Assembly: GCF_009026145.1 (NCBI RefSeq)
Contig: NZ_WBUE01000019.1
Span: 20,626-84,625 of the forward strand
Reading direction: 5' to 3'
DNA: 64,000 bases
From: Hyphomicrobium sp.
Lineage (GTDB): Bacteria > Pseudomonadota > Alphaproteobacteria > Rhizobiales > Hyphomicrobiaceae
This document shows, piece after piece, positions 25,774 to 35,679 of this stretch. The position numbers and the translations under genes were made by a program. The notes beneath the pieces are model-generated. The model was not told the DNA's origin. It made no database searches and worked only from the letters and a program-made list of their open reading frames with translations. Numbering within the stretch: the stretch's first letter is position 1; each line of letters begins with the position of its first letter.

Positions 25774-27315
25774 ATGACCAAAAACGGGTTTGGCCAACCT
25801 GTCCCTGAGGCGTCCCTGCATCAGCTTGCAGCGATCCTGAAGTCCGCTATTGACGCCATCATCTCGATTGATGCGCTTGGCACCATCGAGAGCATTAATC
25901 CAGCGACCGAGAGGATCTTCGGATACACGGGTGCCGAGCTCATCGGGCAGAACGTCAAGATCCTGATGCCGGAGCCGTATCGGAGCGACCACGACAGCTT
26001 TATCCGCCAGTACCGCCACACCGGGCAGCGCAGGATCATCGGCATCGGCCGGGAGGTGACCGGGCAGCGCAAGGACGGGTCAACCTTTCCCATGCACCTC
26101 TCGGTCAGCGAGTATGAGATTGGCGGCAAGCGTCATTTTGCTGGCGTCGTGCGGGATCTAACGCACCAGGCACGGCAAGAAGAGGCGCTGCGCCGGTCAC
26201 AACGCATGGATGCGCTCGGCCAGCTCACCGGAGGGATTGCCCACGACTTCAACAACCTGTTGACCATTATCATCGGCAGCCACGAGCTGGCCGAGGAAAC
26301 GCCGGACCCAGATAAGGTGCGCGAGCTTATGCGCCGCGCCAATGAAGCGGCCCACATGGGCGCGAGGCTGACTAACCGTCTCCTCAGCTTCTCGCGCCAG
26401 CGTAAGCTGGAGCCGGCCGTCATCAACCTCAACGAGCACGTCCTTAACATGCTGGAGCTGCTGCACCGGTCCCTCGGGGAGACCATCAGCCTTACGACGT
26501 CATTGGTCGGCGATTTGTGGAGCGTGCGCGTCGATCCGAGCGAGATCGAGAATGCCGTACTCAACCTTTCGCTCAACAGCCGCGATGCCATGCCGCAAGG
26601 TGGCAACCTGAGCATCGAAACGCGCAATCTGAAAGTCGTCAGCGATGATGCGGAGCGATACGGTCTTGCGACTGGCGAATACGTGGCGCTGACGGTCTCC
26701 GACACCGGCTTTGGCATGGCCCCTGAGATCGCAGCGCGCGCCTTCGAGCCTTTCTTCACGACAAAGCCGGCCGGCCGCGGCACTGGGCTCGGACTTGCCA
26801 GCACCTACGGGTTCGTGAAGCAGTCAGGCGGCAACGCCACGATCCACAGCGAGGCCGGCCGCGGCACCACCGTGAACCTCTATCTGCCGAGACACGGGCC
26901 GCAAGGTCTTCTGCGTGCGAATATTTTTGAGGGGACGCCACGCGCCGCCAACGAGCTCGTGCTGGTTGTCGAGGACAATCCCGAGCTGCGCGCCTTGACC
27001 CTCGAACGCTTGAAAGCCCTCGGCTATCGCGCCATCGAGGCCGACGGCGGTCCTGCGGCATTGGAGATAGTCGAGGCGGGAGAGCCGATTGATCTGATCT
27101 TCACCGATGTCATCATGCCGGGCGGGATCACGGGCTACGAGCTGGCCGCCGCCGTTCGGGAGCGCAATCCAGCAATCAAGATCCTCCTTACCTCAGGATA
27201 TGATCCCGAACTTGCCGTCGAACAGGACGCGATGGCAGACGCTTTGAAGGTGCTGCGCAAACCCTACAAACAAGCCGATTTTGCTCGCGCGCTGCGCGAC
27301 ATACTTGACCCCTGA
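25774..27315 (+). CDS. Hybrid sensor histidine kinase with FixL-like PAS domain and receiver
   Basis: 513 residues and no membrane segment. A PAS domain occupies about residues 15-130 and closely follows the FixL heme PAS: NVKILMPEPYRSDHDSF, with His73 at the position of the FixL heme ligand (His200 in Bradyrhizobium FixL) and Arg93 at that of Arg220, while the positions of Arg206 and His214 are Gln79 and Arg87. The kinase core has the phosphoacceptor motif GGIAHDFNN (His157), NSRDAMP, DTGFGMA and GTGLGLA. A C-terminal receiver with Asp445 (IFTDVIMPGG) follows. Oxygen sensing is therefore plausible but not proven, since many non-heme relatives keep this His. Confidence 0.88.
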   Translation: MTKNGFGQPVPEASLHQLAAILKSAIDAIISIDALGTIESINPATERIFGYTGAELIGQNVKILMPEPYRSDHDSFIRQYRHTGQRRIIGIGREVTGQRKDGSTFPMHLSVSEYEIGGKRHFAGVVRDLTHQARQEEALRRSQRMDALGQLTGGIAHDFNNLLTIIIGSHELAEETPDPDKVRELMRRANEAAHMGARLTNRLLSFSRQRKLEPAVINLNEHVLNMLELLHRSLGETISLTTSLVGDLWSVRVDPSEIENAVLNLSLNSRDAMPQGGNLSIETRNLKVVSDDAERYGLATGEYVALTVSDTGFGMAPEIAARAFEPFFTTKPAGRGTGLGLASTYGFVKQSGGNATIHSEAGRGTTVNLYLPRHGPQGLLRANIFEGTPRAANELVLVVEDNPELRALTLERLKALGYRAIEADGGPAALEIVEAGEPIDLIFTDVIMPGGITGYELAAAVRERNPAIKILLTSGYDPELAVEQDAMADALKVLRKPYKQADFARALRDILDP

Positions 27316-27467
27316 GCGTCGCAATCAGCGAGCGGTAGAATGTCCGTGTCCCCGAAGACATGCCGCGGCGCGATCCACATGCGCTTGCATCACCTTGGGC
27401 TGATAGTGCTCAGTGAGCAGGGCTCGGTTGCAATATCCATCTCGACTCCTCATTCCGCCAGCGCAGG

Positions 27468-28298
27468 CTAGTGAGATTGCGTGGCGGGGCTCAATTGAAA
27501 GATCTGCCCGGTACTCCCAATCGACGCCAGTTGAGGGCGCTCCTCCGGGAGCCGTTCGTGCTTACCGATCACGAGATAACCCTGCGGGTGCAGGTGCTCC
27601 AGCGTCTTCTCCAAGACCAATCGCTGGAGCGACGGCGCGAAGTATGTGAATGCAACATAGCGGTTGAGCACGAGGTCGAAGAGGCCGGAGGGCATCTCAA
27701 CGCGCAAGTCCTGCAAGAGAAACGTGATGTCCTTGCGATGCTGTGGTCGCACGCAGAAATGATCCCCGGACCTATCGAAGCACTGAGCAGCGATGTGCGG
27801 TGGTAGATCGTGCAGGATATGCTCGTGATAGCAGCCTATTTGGGCACGCTCGAGCATGGTCCGGTCGATGTCTGTTGCAACGATCATAATGGCGGCACCG
27901 GGTAAAGACGGCACGGCCTCGAGATCCCAAAGGATCTTCAACGTATAGGGTTCCTCTCCGGAGGCGCATCCTGCCGACCAGATACGGGCAGGTCGATTTT
28001 CGCGGATTGCTCGACGCGCGATGTCAGGCAGAACGCTTCTCCGCAATCGCTCGAACACGTCCCGGTCGCGAAAGAAGCGGGATATCGTGATGTGGCAACA
28101 TTCATCGAGCACGCGCCACTCATCAGGGTCCGTTTCCAGAAGCTGGCGATAGGCTGCGTATCCTTCGAGGCCGAGCTCCGCCATGCGGCGCCTGATGCGC
28201 TTGCAGACTTGGCCACGCACCTTTCGAAAGCCGGTCCATCGCATGTCGAGGCGCGGCAATGCCCACTGTAGGAAGGCTACGCAATCAGCATCCGTCAT
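27468..28298 (-). CDS. CheR-type SAM-dependent methyltransferase
   Basis: 276 residues from the ATG at 28298. The N-terminal helical part (YAAYRQLLETDPDEWRVLDECCHITISRFFRD) and the SAM-binding motif IWSAGCASGEEPYTLKI are those of CheR methyltransferases; VATDIDRTMLERA is also canonical. No receptor, CheB or other chemotaxis gene lies nearby and there is no TPR tail. Stand-alone CheR proteins beside PAS histidine kinases may modify other signalling proteins. It faces the end of the hybrid kinase gene convergently. Confidence 0.85.
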   Translation of the reverse strand: MTDADCVAFLQWALPRLDMRWTGFRKVRGQVCKRIRRRMAELGLEGYAAYRQLLETDPDEWRVLDECCHITISRFFRDRDVFERLRRSVLPDIARRAIRENRPARIWSAGCASGEEPYTLKILWDLEAVPSLPGAAIMIVATDIDRTMLERAQIGCYHEHILHDLPPHIAAQCFDRSGDHFCVRPQHRKDITFLLQDLRVEMPSGLFDLVLNRYVAFTYFAPSLQRLVLEKTLEHLHPQGYLVIGKHERLPEERPQLASIGSTGQIFQLSPATQSH

Positions 28299-28502
28299 TG
28301 ACTGCCTCCTGTTGGGGAGAGCGGCGCTCCACACAATAAGAGGCTTTGGAAAGCCGATCTGCTGGGACGCCACCCCGCAGCCGCACCAGGAACGGGGCCT
28401 TCGCCCACGCGTGCGAGGCACTCCCATGAGCCTGGCCGCGGAGCAATACACCCTCACGTTCAGCTTGGTTCCATGCACGCCACGAGCTGCTCCTCGCCTG
28501 GT

Positions 28503-28805
28503 TCAGCGCGCGCGGCGCGAGGCCTTAAGATGCGCCTCGAATCTGGGCGACAGAACTTCTGCCGGTCCTTCCTCCTCGAAGCGACGATCGCTCACGCGTT
28601 CGGCGCGGACGAGCTTGGCACGCTTCCATGGCGCTTCAATGATCCGATGCTGGGGCTGGAACCTGGTCTTAACGCCAAAGGCCTGCTGCGCAATATCTCG
28701 GGCGGCATCTTCGCTGTCGGCGCGGATAATGGCTGCACCGCGGTGCGAGCTTGCCTCCCAACTCGGATCCACTAAGTCGACCGGGGTCAAATGCCAGATA
28801 GCCAT
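28503..28805 (-). CDS. Conserved hypothetical protein
   Basis: 100 residues from the ATG at 28805 (MAIWHLTPVDLVDPSWEASSH). The remainder has an alternating pattern with RADSEDAARDIAQQAFGVKTRF and ends near GPAEVLSPRFEAHL. I recall this as a small conserved alphaproteobacterial protein without known function. An upstream ATG at 28868 would add a poorly conserved stretch and is less likely. A perfect TTGA-N6-TCAA site lies about 200 bp upstream. Confidence 0.65.
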   Translation of the reverse strand: MAIWHLTPVDLVDPSWEASSHRGAAIIRADSEDAARDIAQQAFGVKTRFQPQHRIIEAPWKRAKLVRAERVSDRRFEEEGPAEVLSPRFEAHLKASRRAR

Positions 28806-28999
28806 TTTCGTCTCCCTGCATTTCCGATCGAAGCCTTCATCACAGGCTGGCACGAAGCCCGTTTCCATCAGACCGATCGCAAGCGCATTGAACCAGTGCG
28901 TGGCAGCATGCGACGAAGCGCTATTCTTTGTATTTGTTTTGAGCCTCCAGCGCCGATTGGATGCGCCAGTACATTCTCGATGGATGGCACTGGAAAGCG

Positions 29000-29013
29000 T
29001 TGACGCAGGTCAA
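29000..29013. promoter_or_regulatory. Fnr/FixK-type site TTGACGCAGGTCAA
   Basis: Perfect TTGA-N6-TCAA palindromic arms between the hypothetical gene at 28503-28805 and the acs operon at 29328. It could act in either direction. A weak CAATAT lies 38 bp after the centre on the plus strand, and GAATGT about 34 bp on in the other direction. Confidence 0.5.
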
Positions 29014-29254
29014 GGCATGTAGTTGCGAGTGGGTCAGCCTGCAATATTGCATTCGCCACGTGACACCCAACTTGGGTGGGTAGAGTTGCCGGGTGCTCAA
29101 AACGAAGTCACTGCTCTCTGGAGCGCGTTAAACGGAACGTATGAGGGCAGTTGATCGAAACATCCCGCATTGCCAGCACTCAACTCGGCGCTCGGCGTTC
29201 GTGAAGTGCGGAGACGCGGCTGGGCGCCGAACCGTTCAAGAGCTCGAGGTAGCA

Positions 29255-29323
29255 ATGACCGATCGCAAGCTCGCCTACATCGCAAAGAACCATGCGGCGG
29301 CCCTGAAGAGCCTCAAGGCCTAG
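29255..29323 (+). CDS. Possible 22-residue leader or remnant ORF
   Basis: ATG at 29255 after GAGGT opens the frame [20 protein letters not shown] plus KA and stops 4 bp before the acs start. It is too short for assignment. It may be a coupled leader of the acs operon or the tail end of a lost gene, or have no function. The rest of 28806-29254 holds no recognised gene apart from the Fnr-type site. Confidence 0.3.
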   Translation: MTDRKLAYIAKNHAAALKSLKA

Positions 29324-29327
29324 ACCC

Positions 29328-31073
29328 ATGGATTGGCCGCTCATAAGCAAGTCTGCTTCAGCCGCGAGGTGCCCTGCAAACCTTGTCGACTACGGCGAAG
29401 CCTATGGCAGCTTTACCTGGGAAGCTGCGCGACGGCAGCTCGCCGGTCTACCGCACGGAAGCGGGCTCAATATCGCCCACGAGGCAGTGGACCGCCACGT
29501 GCTCGACGGCCACGGCGATCGCGTCGCCTTGCGGTGGATCGCAAAGGAGCGGTCCACTAGGAATTACCGCTACAGCGAACTTGCGGAACTCAGCAACCGT
29601 TTCGCCAGCGCGCTGGAGACGCTTGGAATAGGCCCTGGACAGCGCCTCTTTACCCTCCTCGGCCGTGTGCCAGAGCTCTACGTCACGGCGCTTGGCACCT
29701 GGAAGCGCGGCGCCGTTTTCTGCCCGCTGTTCTCAGCCTTCGGACCTGCACCTGTGAAGGCGCGCATGCTCATCGCAGAACCCAAGGTGCTGGTCACGAC
29801 CAGGCGGCTCTATGAGCGCAAGATCGCGCCTATCCGCGGCGAGCTACCGTTTCTGAAGCATGTTATCCTCGTGGGCGGCGGCGAAGGCGGCCATGATTTT
29901 GATGCCCTGATTGCGGCTGCATCGCCGCGCTTTACGATCGCAGCAACCGATCCGGAAGCTCTCGCAATTTTGCACTTCACGAGCGGGACGACAGGGCGCC
30001 CAAAAGGCGCCATGCACGTGCATGGAGCAATCATCGCACACCGTGCCACGGCACGCTTCGCGCTCGATCTCAGAGGAGATGACATCTTTTGGTGCACAGC
30101 CGATCCGGGGTGGGTCACGGGAACCTCCTATGGCATCATCGGCCCGCTTTCCCTTGGCTGCACGGTGATCGCCGATGAGGAAGAGTTCGACGCCGAGCGG
30201 TGGTACCGCACGCTGGAAGAGGAGAAGGTCAGCGTCTGGTACACGGCCCCGACGGCTATCCGCATGTTGATGAAGGCCGGCGCAGATCTGCCGAAGAGAT
30301 TTGACCTCTCTGCGCTCCGCTTCATTGCCAGCGTCGGCGAGCCGTTGAACCCTGAAGCCGTGGTGTGGGGAGAGCAGGCGCTCGGTCTGCCCATCCATGA
30401 CAACTGGTGGCAAACCGAAACCGGCGGCATCATGATCTCCAACTTTGCATCGATGGATATAAAGCCCGGGTCGATGGGGCGCCCGGTGCCGGGCATCGAG
30501 GCTGCCATTGTCGAGCGCACCGACGCGGGGCTGCGCATATTGAGCGAGCCAGATCACCAGGGGGAGCTGGCATTAAGAGCGGACTGGCCATCAATGTTCC
30601 GCGGCTACCTCAAGGAGGAAGAACGCTACCGCAAATGCTTTGCTGATGGCTGGTACCTTTCTGGTGACCTCGCCAAGCGCGATGCCGACGGCTATTTCTG
30701 GTTCGTCGGGCGCGCAGACGATGTCATTAAGTCGGCCGGACACCTCATCGGCCCCTTCGAGGTCGAGAGTACGCTGATGGAGCACCCGGCCGTGGCCGAG
30801 GCTGGCGTCATCGGCGTTCCCGATCCTGTTGCGGGCGAGGTCGTCAAGGCCTTCGTCGCCCTCAACGCCAGCTACGGCGAGAGCGAGGAGTTGAGAAAGG
30901 AGCTCCTGGCACACGCGCGCAAGCGATTGGGCCCAGCCGTCGCTCCGCGACTGATCGATTTTCGCTCCAGTCTCCCAAGAACACGATCGGGCAAGATCAT
31001 GCGCCGGCTGCTGAGGGCCCGGGAACTGGGGCTTCCCGAAGGTGACACGTCCACCCTGGAGGGCGCCGAATGA
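29328..31073 (+). CDS. Acetyl-CoA synthetase-like acyl-CoA ligase
   Basis: 581 residues of the AMP-forming acyl-CoA synthetase family. The P-loop motif is [14 protein letters not shown], the adenylation motifs are [10 protein letters not shown] and [34 protein letters not shown] (shown only in part as conserved), and the C-terminal catalytic Lys lies in RSGKIMRR. The tryptophan pair in DNWWQTE is typical of acetate-type acceptors. It is about 65 residues shorter than classical Acs. The gene starts an operon with pdhABC-like genes and an ACP, each junction overlapping by 4 bp. It probably makes acetyl- or another short acyl-CoA. Confidence 0.85.
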   Translation: MDWPLISKSASAARCPANLVDYGEAYGSFTWEAARRQLAGLPHGSGLNIAHEAVDRHVLDGHGDRVALRWIAKERSTRNYRYSELAELSNRFASALETLGIGPGQRLFTLLGRVPELYVTALGTWKRGAVFCPLFSAFGPAPVKARMLIAEPKVLVTTRRLYERKIAPIRGELPFLKHVILVGGGEGGHDFDALIAAASPRFTIAATDPEALAILHFTSGTTGRPKGAMHVHGAIIAHRATARFALDLRGDDIFWCTADPGWVTGTSYGIIGPLSLGCTVIADEEEFDAERWYRTLEEEKVSVWYTAPTAIRMLMKAGADLPKRFDLSALRFIASVGEPLNPEAVVWGEQALGLPIHDNWWQTETGGIMISNFASMDIKPGSMGRPVPGIEAAIVERTDAGLRILSEPDHQGELALRADWPSMFRGYLKEEERYRKCFADGWYLSGDLAKRDADGYFWFVGRADDVIKSAGHLIGPFEVESTLMEHPAVAEAGVIGVPDPVAGEVVKAFVALNASYGESEELRKELLAHARKRLGPAVAPRLIDFRSSLPRTRSGKIMRRLLRARELGLPEGDTSTLEGAE

Positions 31074-32080
31074 CGAAACCCCACATGCCCAAAGTGCACT
31101 TGGACCACGAGCATGGGCTCGCGCTGCTCGGCCAGATGATCCTCATCCGGCGCTTCGAAGAAAAGTGCGCCGAGCTCTACGGTGCTGAGAAAATTCGCGG
31201 CTTCCTCCATCTCTATATCGGCGAGGAAGCCAACGCCGTCGGCGTGATGCAAGCCTTGACCGCCGATGATGCGGTCGTCGCGACCTATCGCGAGCATGGG
31301 CACGCCCTGGCTCGTGGTCTCCCAGCGAAGGAGGTGATGGCCGAGATGTACGGCAAGGCCTCTGGCTCAAGTCGCGGGCGCGGCGGCTCCATGCACATAT
31401 TTGACGCGGGCCGCCGGTTCTATGGCGGCATTGCCATCGTCGGCGGCGAGCTGCCTATAGCGGTCGGCCTCGCCCTTGCCGATAAGATGCAAGGGCGCGA
31501 GCGGATCACCTGCTGTATCTTCGGAGAAGGGGCAGCAGCCGAGGGAGAGTTTCACGAGTCGCTGAACTTGGCGGCATTGTGGAAACTGCCCGTGCTCTTC
31601 GTATGCGAAAACAACCGCTACGCGATGGGCACGGCGATTGAGCGTTCCGAGTCAGTAACCGATATGTGCGTGCACGCGCAGAGCTACGGCATTGCCGCCG
31701 GGGCAGTTGATGGCATGGATGTGGTGGCGGTGGAGGCGGCTGCGCGACGGATGGCGCAAGAGGTTCGTGTGGGCGGCGGTCCGAGGTTCATCGAGAGCAA
31801 GACCTATCGCTTCCGCGCCCACTCGATGTTCGACCCCGAACTCTATCGCAGCAAGGCTGAGGTGGAAGAGTGGAAGAAGCGCGACCCCATTGTGCTGTTC
31901 TCGCGCTGGCTACACGACGCCTGCCTTTTGCACGAGGCAGACGTGCAAATGATCGAGAACGACGTTGCGCGGGTGGTTGAGGAGGCCGTAGCCTTTGCAG
32001 AGGCGGCGCCTTGGGAGCCCGTCGAGGATCTGCTGCGCGACGTATATGCGCCGCGGACGAACACGGTTCCCCATCTATGA
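31070..32080 (+). CDS. 2-oxo acid dehydrogenase E1 alpha subunit (PdhA-like)
   Basis: 336 residues. The ThDP pattern is visible: RGRGGSMH, then the metal and diphosphate site [37 protein letters not shown]. The loop [19 protein letters not shown] is typical of pyruvate and acetoin dehydrogenase alpha subunits. Its start overlaps the acyl-CoA synthetase stop as ATGA, and its own stop overlaps the start of the beta subunit in the same way. The substrate could be pyruvate or another 2-oxo acid or acetoin. Confidence 0.9.
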   Translation: MTKPHMPKVHLDHEHGLALLGQMILIRRFEEKCAELYGAEKIRGFLHLYIGEEANAVGVMQALTADDAVVATYREHGHALARGLPAKEVMAEMYGKASGSSRGRGGSMHIFDAGRRFYGGIAIVGGELPIAVGLALADKMQGRERITCCIFGEGAAAEGEFHESLNLAALWKLPVLFVCENNRYAMGTAIERSESVTDMCVHAQSYGIAAGAVDGMDVVAVEAAARRMAQEVRVGGGPRFIESKTYRFRAHSMFDPELYRSKAEVEEWKKRDPIVLFSRWLHDACLLHEADVQMIENDVARVVEEAVAFAEAAPWEPVEDLLRDVYAPRTNTVPHL

Positions 32081-33066
32081 CGCGCATGCGCAAGATCACC
32101 TACCGCGAGGCGGTGCGTGAGGCGCTCAAGGAGGCACTTGAGCGCGATGAGCGCGTGTTCCTGATGGGCGAGGATGTGGGCCGCTATGGTGGTGCATATG
32201 CGTGCTCAAAGGGGCTTCTGCAGGAGTTCGGCGAGCAGCGCATTCGTGACACACCGCTCTCCGAGTCAGGCTTCGTCGGAGCTGGTATCGGCGCGGCGCT
32301 TGGCGGCATGCTCCCCATCGTTGAGATCATGACGGTCAACTTCAGCCTGTTGGCCCTCGATCAGATCGTCAACAATGCCGCCACGCTTCGACACATGTCG
32401 GGAGGCCAACTATCCGTACCAATCGTGATCCGCATGGCAACGGGCGCTGGCCGCCAGCTTGCCGCCCAGCATTCACACAGCTTTGAAGGCTGGTTAGCCC
32501 ATATCCCCGGGATCAAGGTCGTGGCGCCGGCGACCGTCGCAGATGCGCGCGGCATGCTCTGGACCGCAATCATGGATCCAGACCCGGTCATCATCTTCGA
32601 GCACGCGACGCTCTATAACGAGGAGGGGGAAGTCAGGGCGGAGGGCGACCTCGCCGTCGACATCGACCACGCCGTAGTAAGGCGGGCGGGCCGCGATGCC
32701 ACCGTAATCACCTATGGGGGGAGCCTGACAAAATCGCTTGGTGCCGCCGATCAGCTCGCGGCCGATGGTATCGACTGCGAGGTCATAGACCTGAGAACCC
32801 TGAGGCCGCTTGACGACAAGACGATCATCGCGTCGGTCGCCAAGACACACCGCGCTGTCATCGTGGACGAGGGATGGCGCTCGGGCAGTCTCTCGGCAGA
32901 GATCAGCGCGCGCATCATGGAGCAGGCGCTCTACGACCTCGATGCCCCCGTTGCGCGCGTATGCAGTGTCGAGGTGCCAATCCCCTACCCACGCCATCTC
33001 GAAATTGCAGCAACTCCACAGGTGGAAACAATCACCGCGGCGGTCAGAGGAGTGTTGCGGAGATGA
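32077..33066 (+). CDS. 2-oxo acid dehydrogenase E1 beta subunit (PdhB-like)
   Basis: 329 residues from the ATG at 32077. Family landmarks are [32 protein letters not shown]-type ([23 protein letters not shown]), and [20 protein letters not shown]. It pairs with the alpha subunit to decarboxylate a 2-oxo acid with ThDP and transfer the acyl group to lipoyl. Both junctions are ATGA overlaps. Unlike some PdhB proteins it has no N-terminal lipoyl domain. Confidence 0.9.
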   Translation: MTRMRKITYREAVREALKEALERDERVFLMGEDVGRYGGAYACSKGLLQEFGEQRIRDTPLSESGFVGAGIGAALGGMLPIVEIMTVNFSLLALDQIVNNAATLRHMSGGQLSVPIVIRMATGAGRQLAAQHSHSFEGWLAHIPGIKVVAPATVADARGMLWTAIMDPDPVIIFEHATLYNEEGEVRAEGDLAVDIDHAVVRRAGRDATVITYGGSLTKSLGAADQLAADGIDCEVIDLRTLRPLDDKTIIASVAKTHRAVIVDEGWRSGSLSAEISARIMEQALYDLDAPVARVCSVEVPIPYPRHLEIAATPQVETITAAVRGVLRR

Positions 33067-34229
33067 TCGAGTTCCGCATGCCCTCCTTGGGGGCCGATAT
33101 GGAAGCGGGAACGCTCGTCGAATGGCTGAAGAAGCCTGGCGATGTCCTGAATCGCGGCGACATCATTGCCGTTGTCGAGACTCAAAAGGGGGCAATCGAA
33201 ATCGAGGTTTTCAACGATGGTGTGCTGGATCAGACTCTCACTGACATCGGCGAGAAGGTGCCAGTCGGGCGGGTGATTGCTACGATCAGGGCAAAGGACG
33301 AGGCACCGGGCCTCGCACCGCGTGCGGCGGTGCGTGACACAGCTCGAGAGATGGCAGCACCGAAAAAAGCTGCTCTCGTGGCGGGTCGGCAACCTGAGCC
33401 CGCTGAAGCTCGTGCTGCAAAGGTGCAGATCACGCCCGCTGCACGCCGCCGCGCTCAGCAGCTCGGCATTGACCTCGCGGCGGTCAAGCCAGGGCCTGGC
33501 GGCGTCGTCGGTATCGACCAGATCGAGGCTTCACGGCACGTCACGAAGGGACGTCCGGGCATCGCGTTCGACGAGATGCGCAGTGCCATCGCGGCTGCAA
33601 TGGCGAGGTCGCACCGGGAAATTCCGCACTACTATGTCACGTCGATGATCGACGTTTCGCGCCTCATGGCTTGGCTGGAGGAGGAGAATGCAATTCGCTC
33701 CATCCCGGCGCGACTGATTTACGCCGTCCCGCTTATGCGGGCTGCCGCCCTCGCTCTTAAAAGAAACTCTGAGCTCAACGGCCACTATGAAGAAGGAAAA
33801 TTTCAGCCCGCCGAGCATATCAATATGGGAGTTGCCGTGGCGATGCGCGGGGGAGGCCTTATCGCGCCAGCGATCCTGGAAGTGGAGACCCTCGCGATGG
33901 ATGACTTGATGGAGAAGCTCAGGGACCTGATAACGCGGGTTCGTAGCGGGCGCCTCAGAAGCTCAGAGCTGTCGCAAGGCACGGTGACCTTCTCCAATCT
34001 TGGCGAGGAAACCGCCGACACGGTCCTGCCGCTGATCTATCCGCCGCAGGTAGCGATTATCGGCTGTGGCCAGATCGCCGAACGTCCGTGGGTCGACAAG
34101 GGAACCCTCAGCGTGCGCCGGACTCTGTCCGTTTCGGTCGCGGGAGACCATCGGGTGAGCGACGGGCGGCGGGCAGCACAATTCCTCACTCACTTTCAGC
34201 AACTCCTGCATAGCCCGGAAAAGCTGTGA
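33063..34229 (+). CDS. Dihydrolipoyl acyltransferase E2
   Basis: 388 residues from the ATG at 33063. A single N-terminal lipoyl domain carries Lys42 in [11 protein letters not shown] peripheral-subunit-binding domain follows at about 120-156 ([19 protein letters not shown]), then the catalytic domain ending in [15 protein letters not shown] with His363 and Asp367. The catalytic domain is rather short and close to acetoin- or branched-chain-type E2. The start overlaps the E1 beta stop by 4 bp. No E3 gene lies in the window, so the complex must borrow lipoamide dehydrogenase. Confidence 0.9.
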   Translation: MIEFRMPSLGADMEAGTLVEWLKKPGDVLNRGDIIAVVETQKGAIEIEVFNDGVLDQTLTDIGEKVPVGRVIATIRAKDEAPGLAPRAAVRDTAREMAAPKKAALVAGRQPEPAEARAAKVQITPAARRRAQQLGIDLAAVKPGPGGVVGIDQIEASRHVTKGRPGIAFDEMRSAIAAAMARSHREIPHYYVTSMIDVSRLMAWLEEENAIRSIPARLIYAVPLMRAAALALKRNSELNGHYEEGKFQPAEHINMGVAVAMRGGGLIAPAILEVETLAMDDLMEKLRDLITRVRSGRLRSSELSQGTVTFSNLGEETADTVLPLIYPPQVAIIGCGQIAERPWVDKGTLSVRRTLSVSVAGDHRVSDGRRAAQFLTHFQQLLHSPEKL

Positions 34230-34477
34230 CCGACGCCGAACTCGCACAACTCGTGAAGTCTGCTCTCTTGAAGGTCGCGCCTGACCTCGAAGGAGAGGAG
34301 ATTGCCGCCGAGAAGCGCTTGCGTGACCAGTTCGAGGTGGATTCGATGGATCTGCTGAATTTCGTGATCGAACTGCATAGGGTAACCGGCATCGAAATCC
34401 CCGAGCGCGACTATCCAAAGCTCGAGACGCTTGCCGGGTGCGTCAGATACCTCAAAGCAAAGGGCTTTCGGGCTTAA
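34226..34477 (+). CDS. Acyl carrier protein
   Basis: 83 residues starting at a GTG that overlaps the E2 stop as GTGA. The phosphopantetheine attachment motif is VDSMDLLNF with Ser40 (the family usually has DSL). The protein is acidic in the first half, as is usual for carrier proteins. An ACP locked into an acyl-CoA synthetase plus 2-oxo acid dehydrogenase operon suggests that an acyl group or lipoyl precursor is handed through it. Possible roles are octanoyl supply for E2 lipoylation or capture of the acyl product; both are inference. Confidence 0.88.
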   Translation: MTDAELAQLVKSALLKVAPDLEGEEIAAEKRLRDQFEVDSMDLLNFVIELHRVTGIEIPERDYPKLETLAGCVRYLKAKGFRA

Positions 34478-34546
34478 TTTGCTCCCTCATCGATGCTGTT
34501 GTGCTGCGCTTTGCGCCGCGCCAGCGTGATCGAATTAGAGCCCACG

Positions 34547-34560
34547 TTGATCTTGGTCAT
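34547..34560 (+). promoter_or_regulatory. Near-match Fnr/FixK-type site upstream of phoU
   Basis: TTGATCTTGGTCAT is one mismatch from TTGA-N6-TCAA. Its centre is 63 bp before the phoU-like start. No convincing -10 was identified. Confidence 0.3.
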
Positions 34561-34616
34561 GGTGCCTGAGTTCGGCGTTGTTAGCGTTGTCGTGTGCGTG
34601 ACCAAGGGAGGTACGC

Positions 34617-35327
34617 GTGAGCGAGCATACCATGAGGTCCTTCAATCAGGAGCTCGACGGCCTTAAGGCTCAAGTCATGAGCCTAGGGCGTCTCGCGCAG
34701 GAACAACTGAATGGGGCGCTCGATGCAGCTGGCAAATTGGACGCAGGATTGGCCAAGCGGATTTTGCAGCGCGAGCCCGAGGCCAATCGCATGGCGCTCG
34801 ATATCGACCAGTTCGCCATTCGCCTACTGGCTCTGCGCCAGCCCGTAGCGAATGATTTGCGTGCGGTGCTGTCCGCCCTACGGATGGCGAACGAGTTGGA
34901 GCGTGTCTGTGACTATGCCGCGGATCTTGCCGAACGGTTGATCACGCTGAGAGCAAGTGGGGAAGAGCCTATGCGTGCTCTTGGAGACATTGGCCGGTTC
35001 GCAGTGCTGATGCTAAAGGACGCGATGGATGCGTATGAGGCCGGAAACGATCGCCAAGCAGAGGATGTATGGTCGCGCGACAAGGAGCTCGACAGGCGGT
35101 ATACGGAGTTATTCCGCCAACTGCTCGACTACATGATCAAGGACACGCAGCGCATATCGGTGGGCACTCAGATGCTGTTTATGGCGCGCGACATTGAGCG
35201 TGTCGGGGATCGGGCGACGAACATTGCCGAGGATGTCTGCTATCTCGTCCGCGGAACGATGCCACAGGAAATTCGGCCCAAGGCGGACGCGACGAGATCT
35301 ATCGTGTCGCCGGCGAAATCAACGTAG
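34617..35327 (+). CDS. phoU: PhoU-family phosphate signalling protein
   Basis: 236 residues from a GTG with GGGAGG upstream. Two PhoU helical repeats are visible; metal-binding patterns are ELERVCDYAADLAERL in the first and DIERVGDRATNIAEDV in the second. PhoU represses the Pho regulon through the PstSCAB-PhoR complex. No pst or pho genes are present here, so this may be a second, stand-alone copy placed within a carbon and energy locus. Confidence 0.92.
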   Translation: MSEHTMRSFNQELDGLKAQVMSLGRLAQEQLNGALDAAGKLDAGLAKRILQREPEANRMALDIDQFAIRLLALRQPVANDLRAVLSALRMANELERVCDYAADLAERLITLRASGEEPMRALGDIGRFAVLMLKDAMDAYEAGNDRQAEDVWSRDKELDRRYTELFRQLLDYMIKDTQRISVGTQMLFMARDIERVGDRATNIAEDVCYLVRGTMPQEIRPKADATRSIVSPAKST

Positions 35328-35679
35328 GTCATCCTACAAATCGGCCTCAACAACAGGTAGCAGACCTGCGGATGTGCCGCCCCCGCGCAGCCACAGGCGA
35401 CAACGGTAATTGACAAAGATCAATGCCCTGCATGCGGACAACTGCGAGCAAAGGTTAGCCGCAACTTCCGTCCCTCACGGAAGATCGCCCTATCCCCCCT
35501 AGGGCAAGTGGCGGGGCGCTGGTCCTCTTCCCCGTCCCTCGGATCAGCGTCCTTTCTTATCCTTCCGGCTACGGTCTCGCTTGAGCCGTTCGCGGTTTCG
35601 GCTGGCACCTCGGCTACAACTGTGGGCATTGATGCCGGCGGCGGCGGTTTCACGCGTGTAGCTCGATGGTCACCGCTCA
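35328..35679. other. Intergenic region with an orphan Fnr/FixK-type site
   Basis: 352 bp between the convergent phoU and fpg genes. It contains TTGACAAAGATCAA at 35410-35423, a perfect TTGA-N6-TCAA site, but no gene in a position to use it, so a gene may have been lost. Short open frames here have no family resemblance. Confidence 0.45.
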
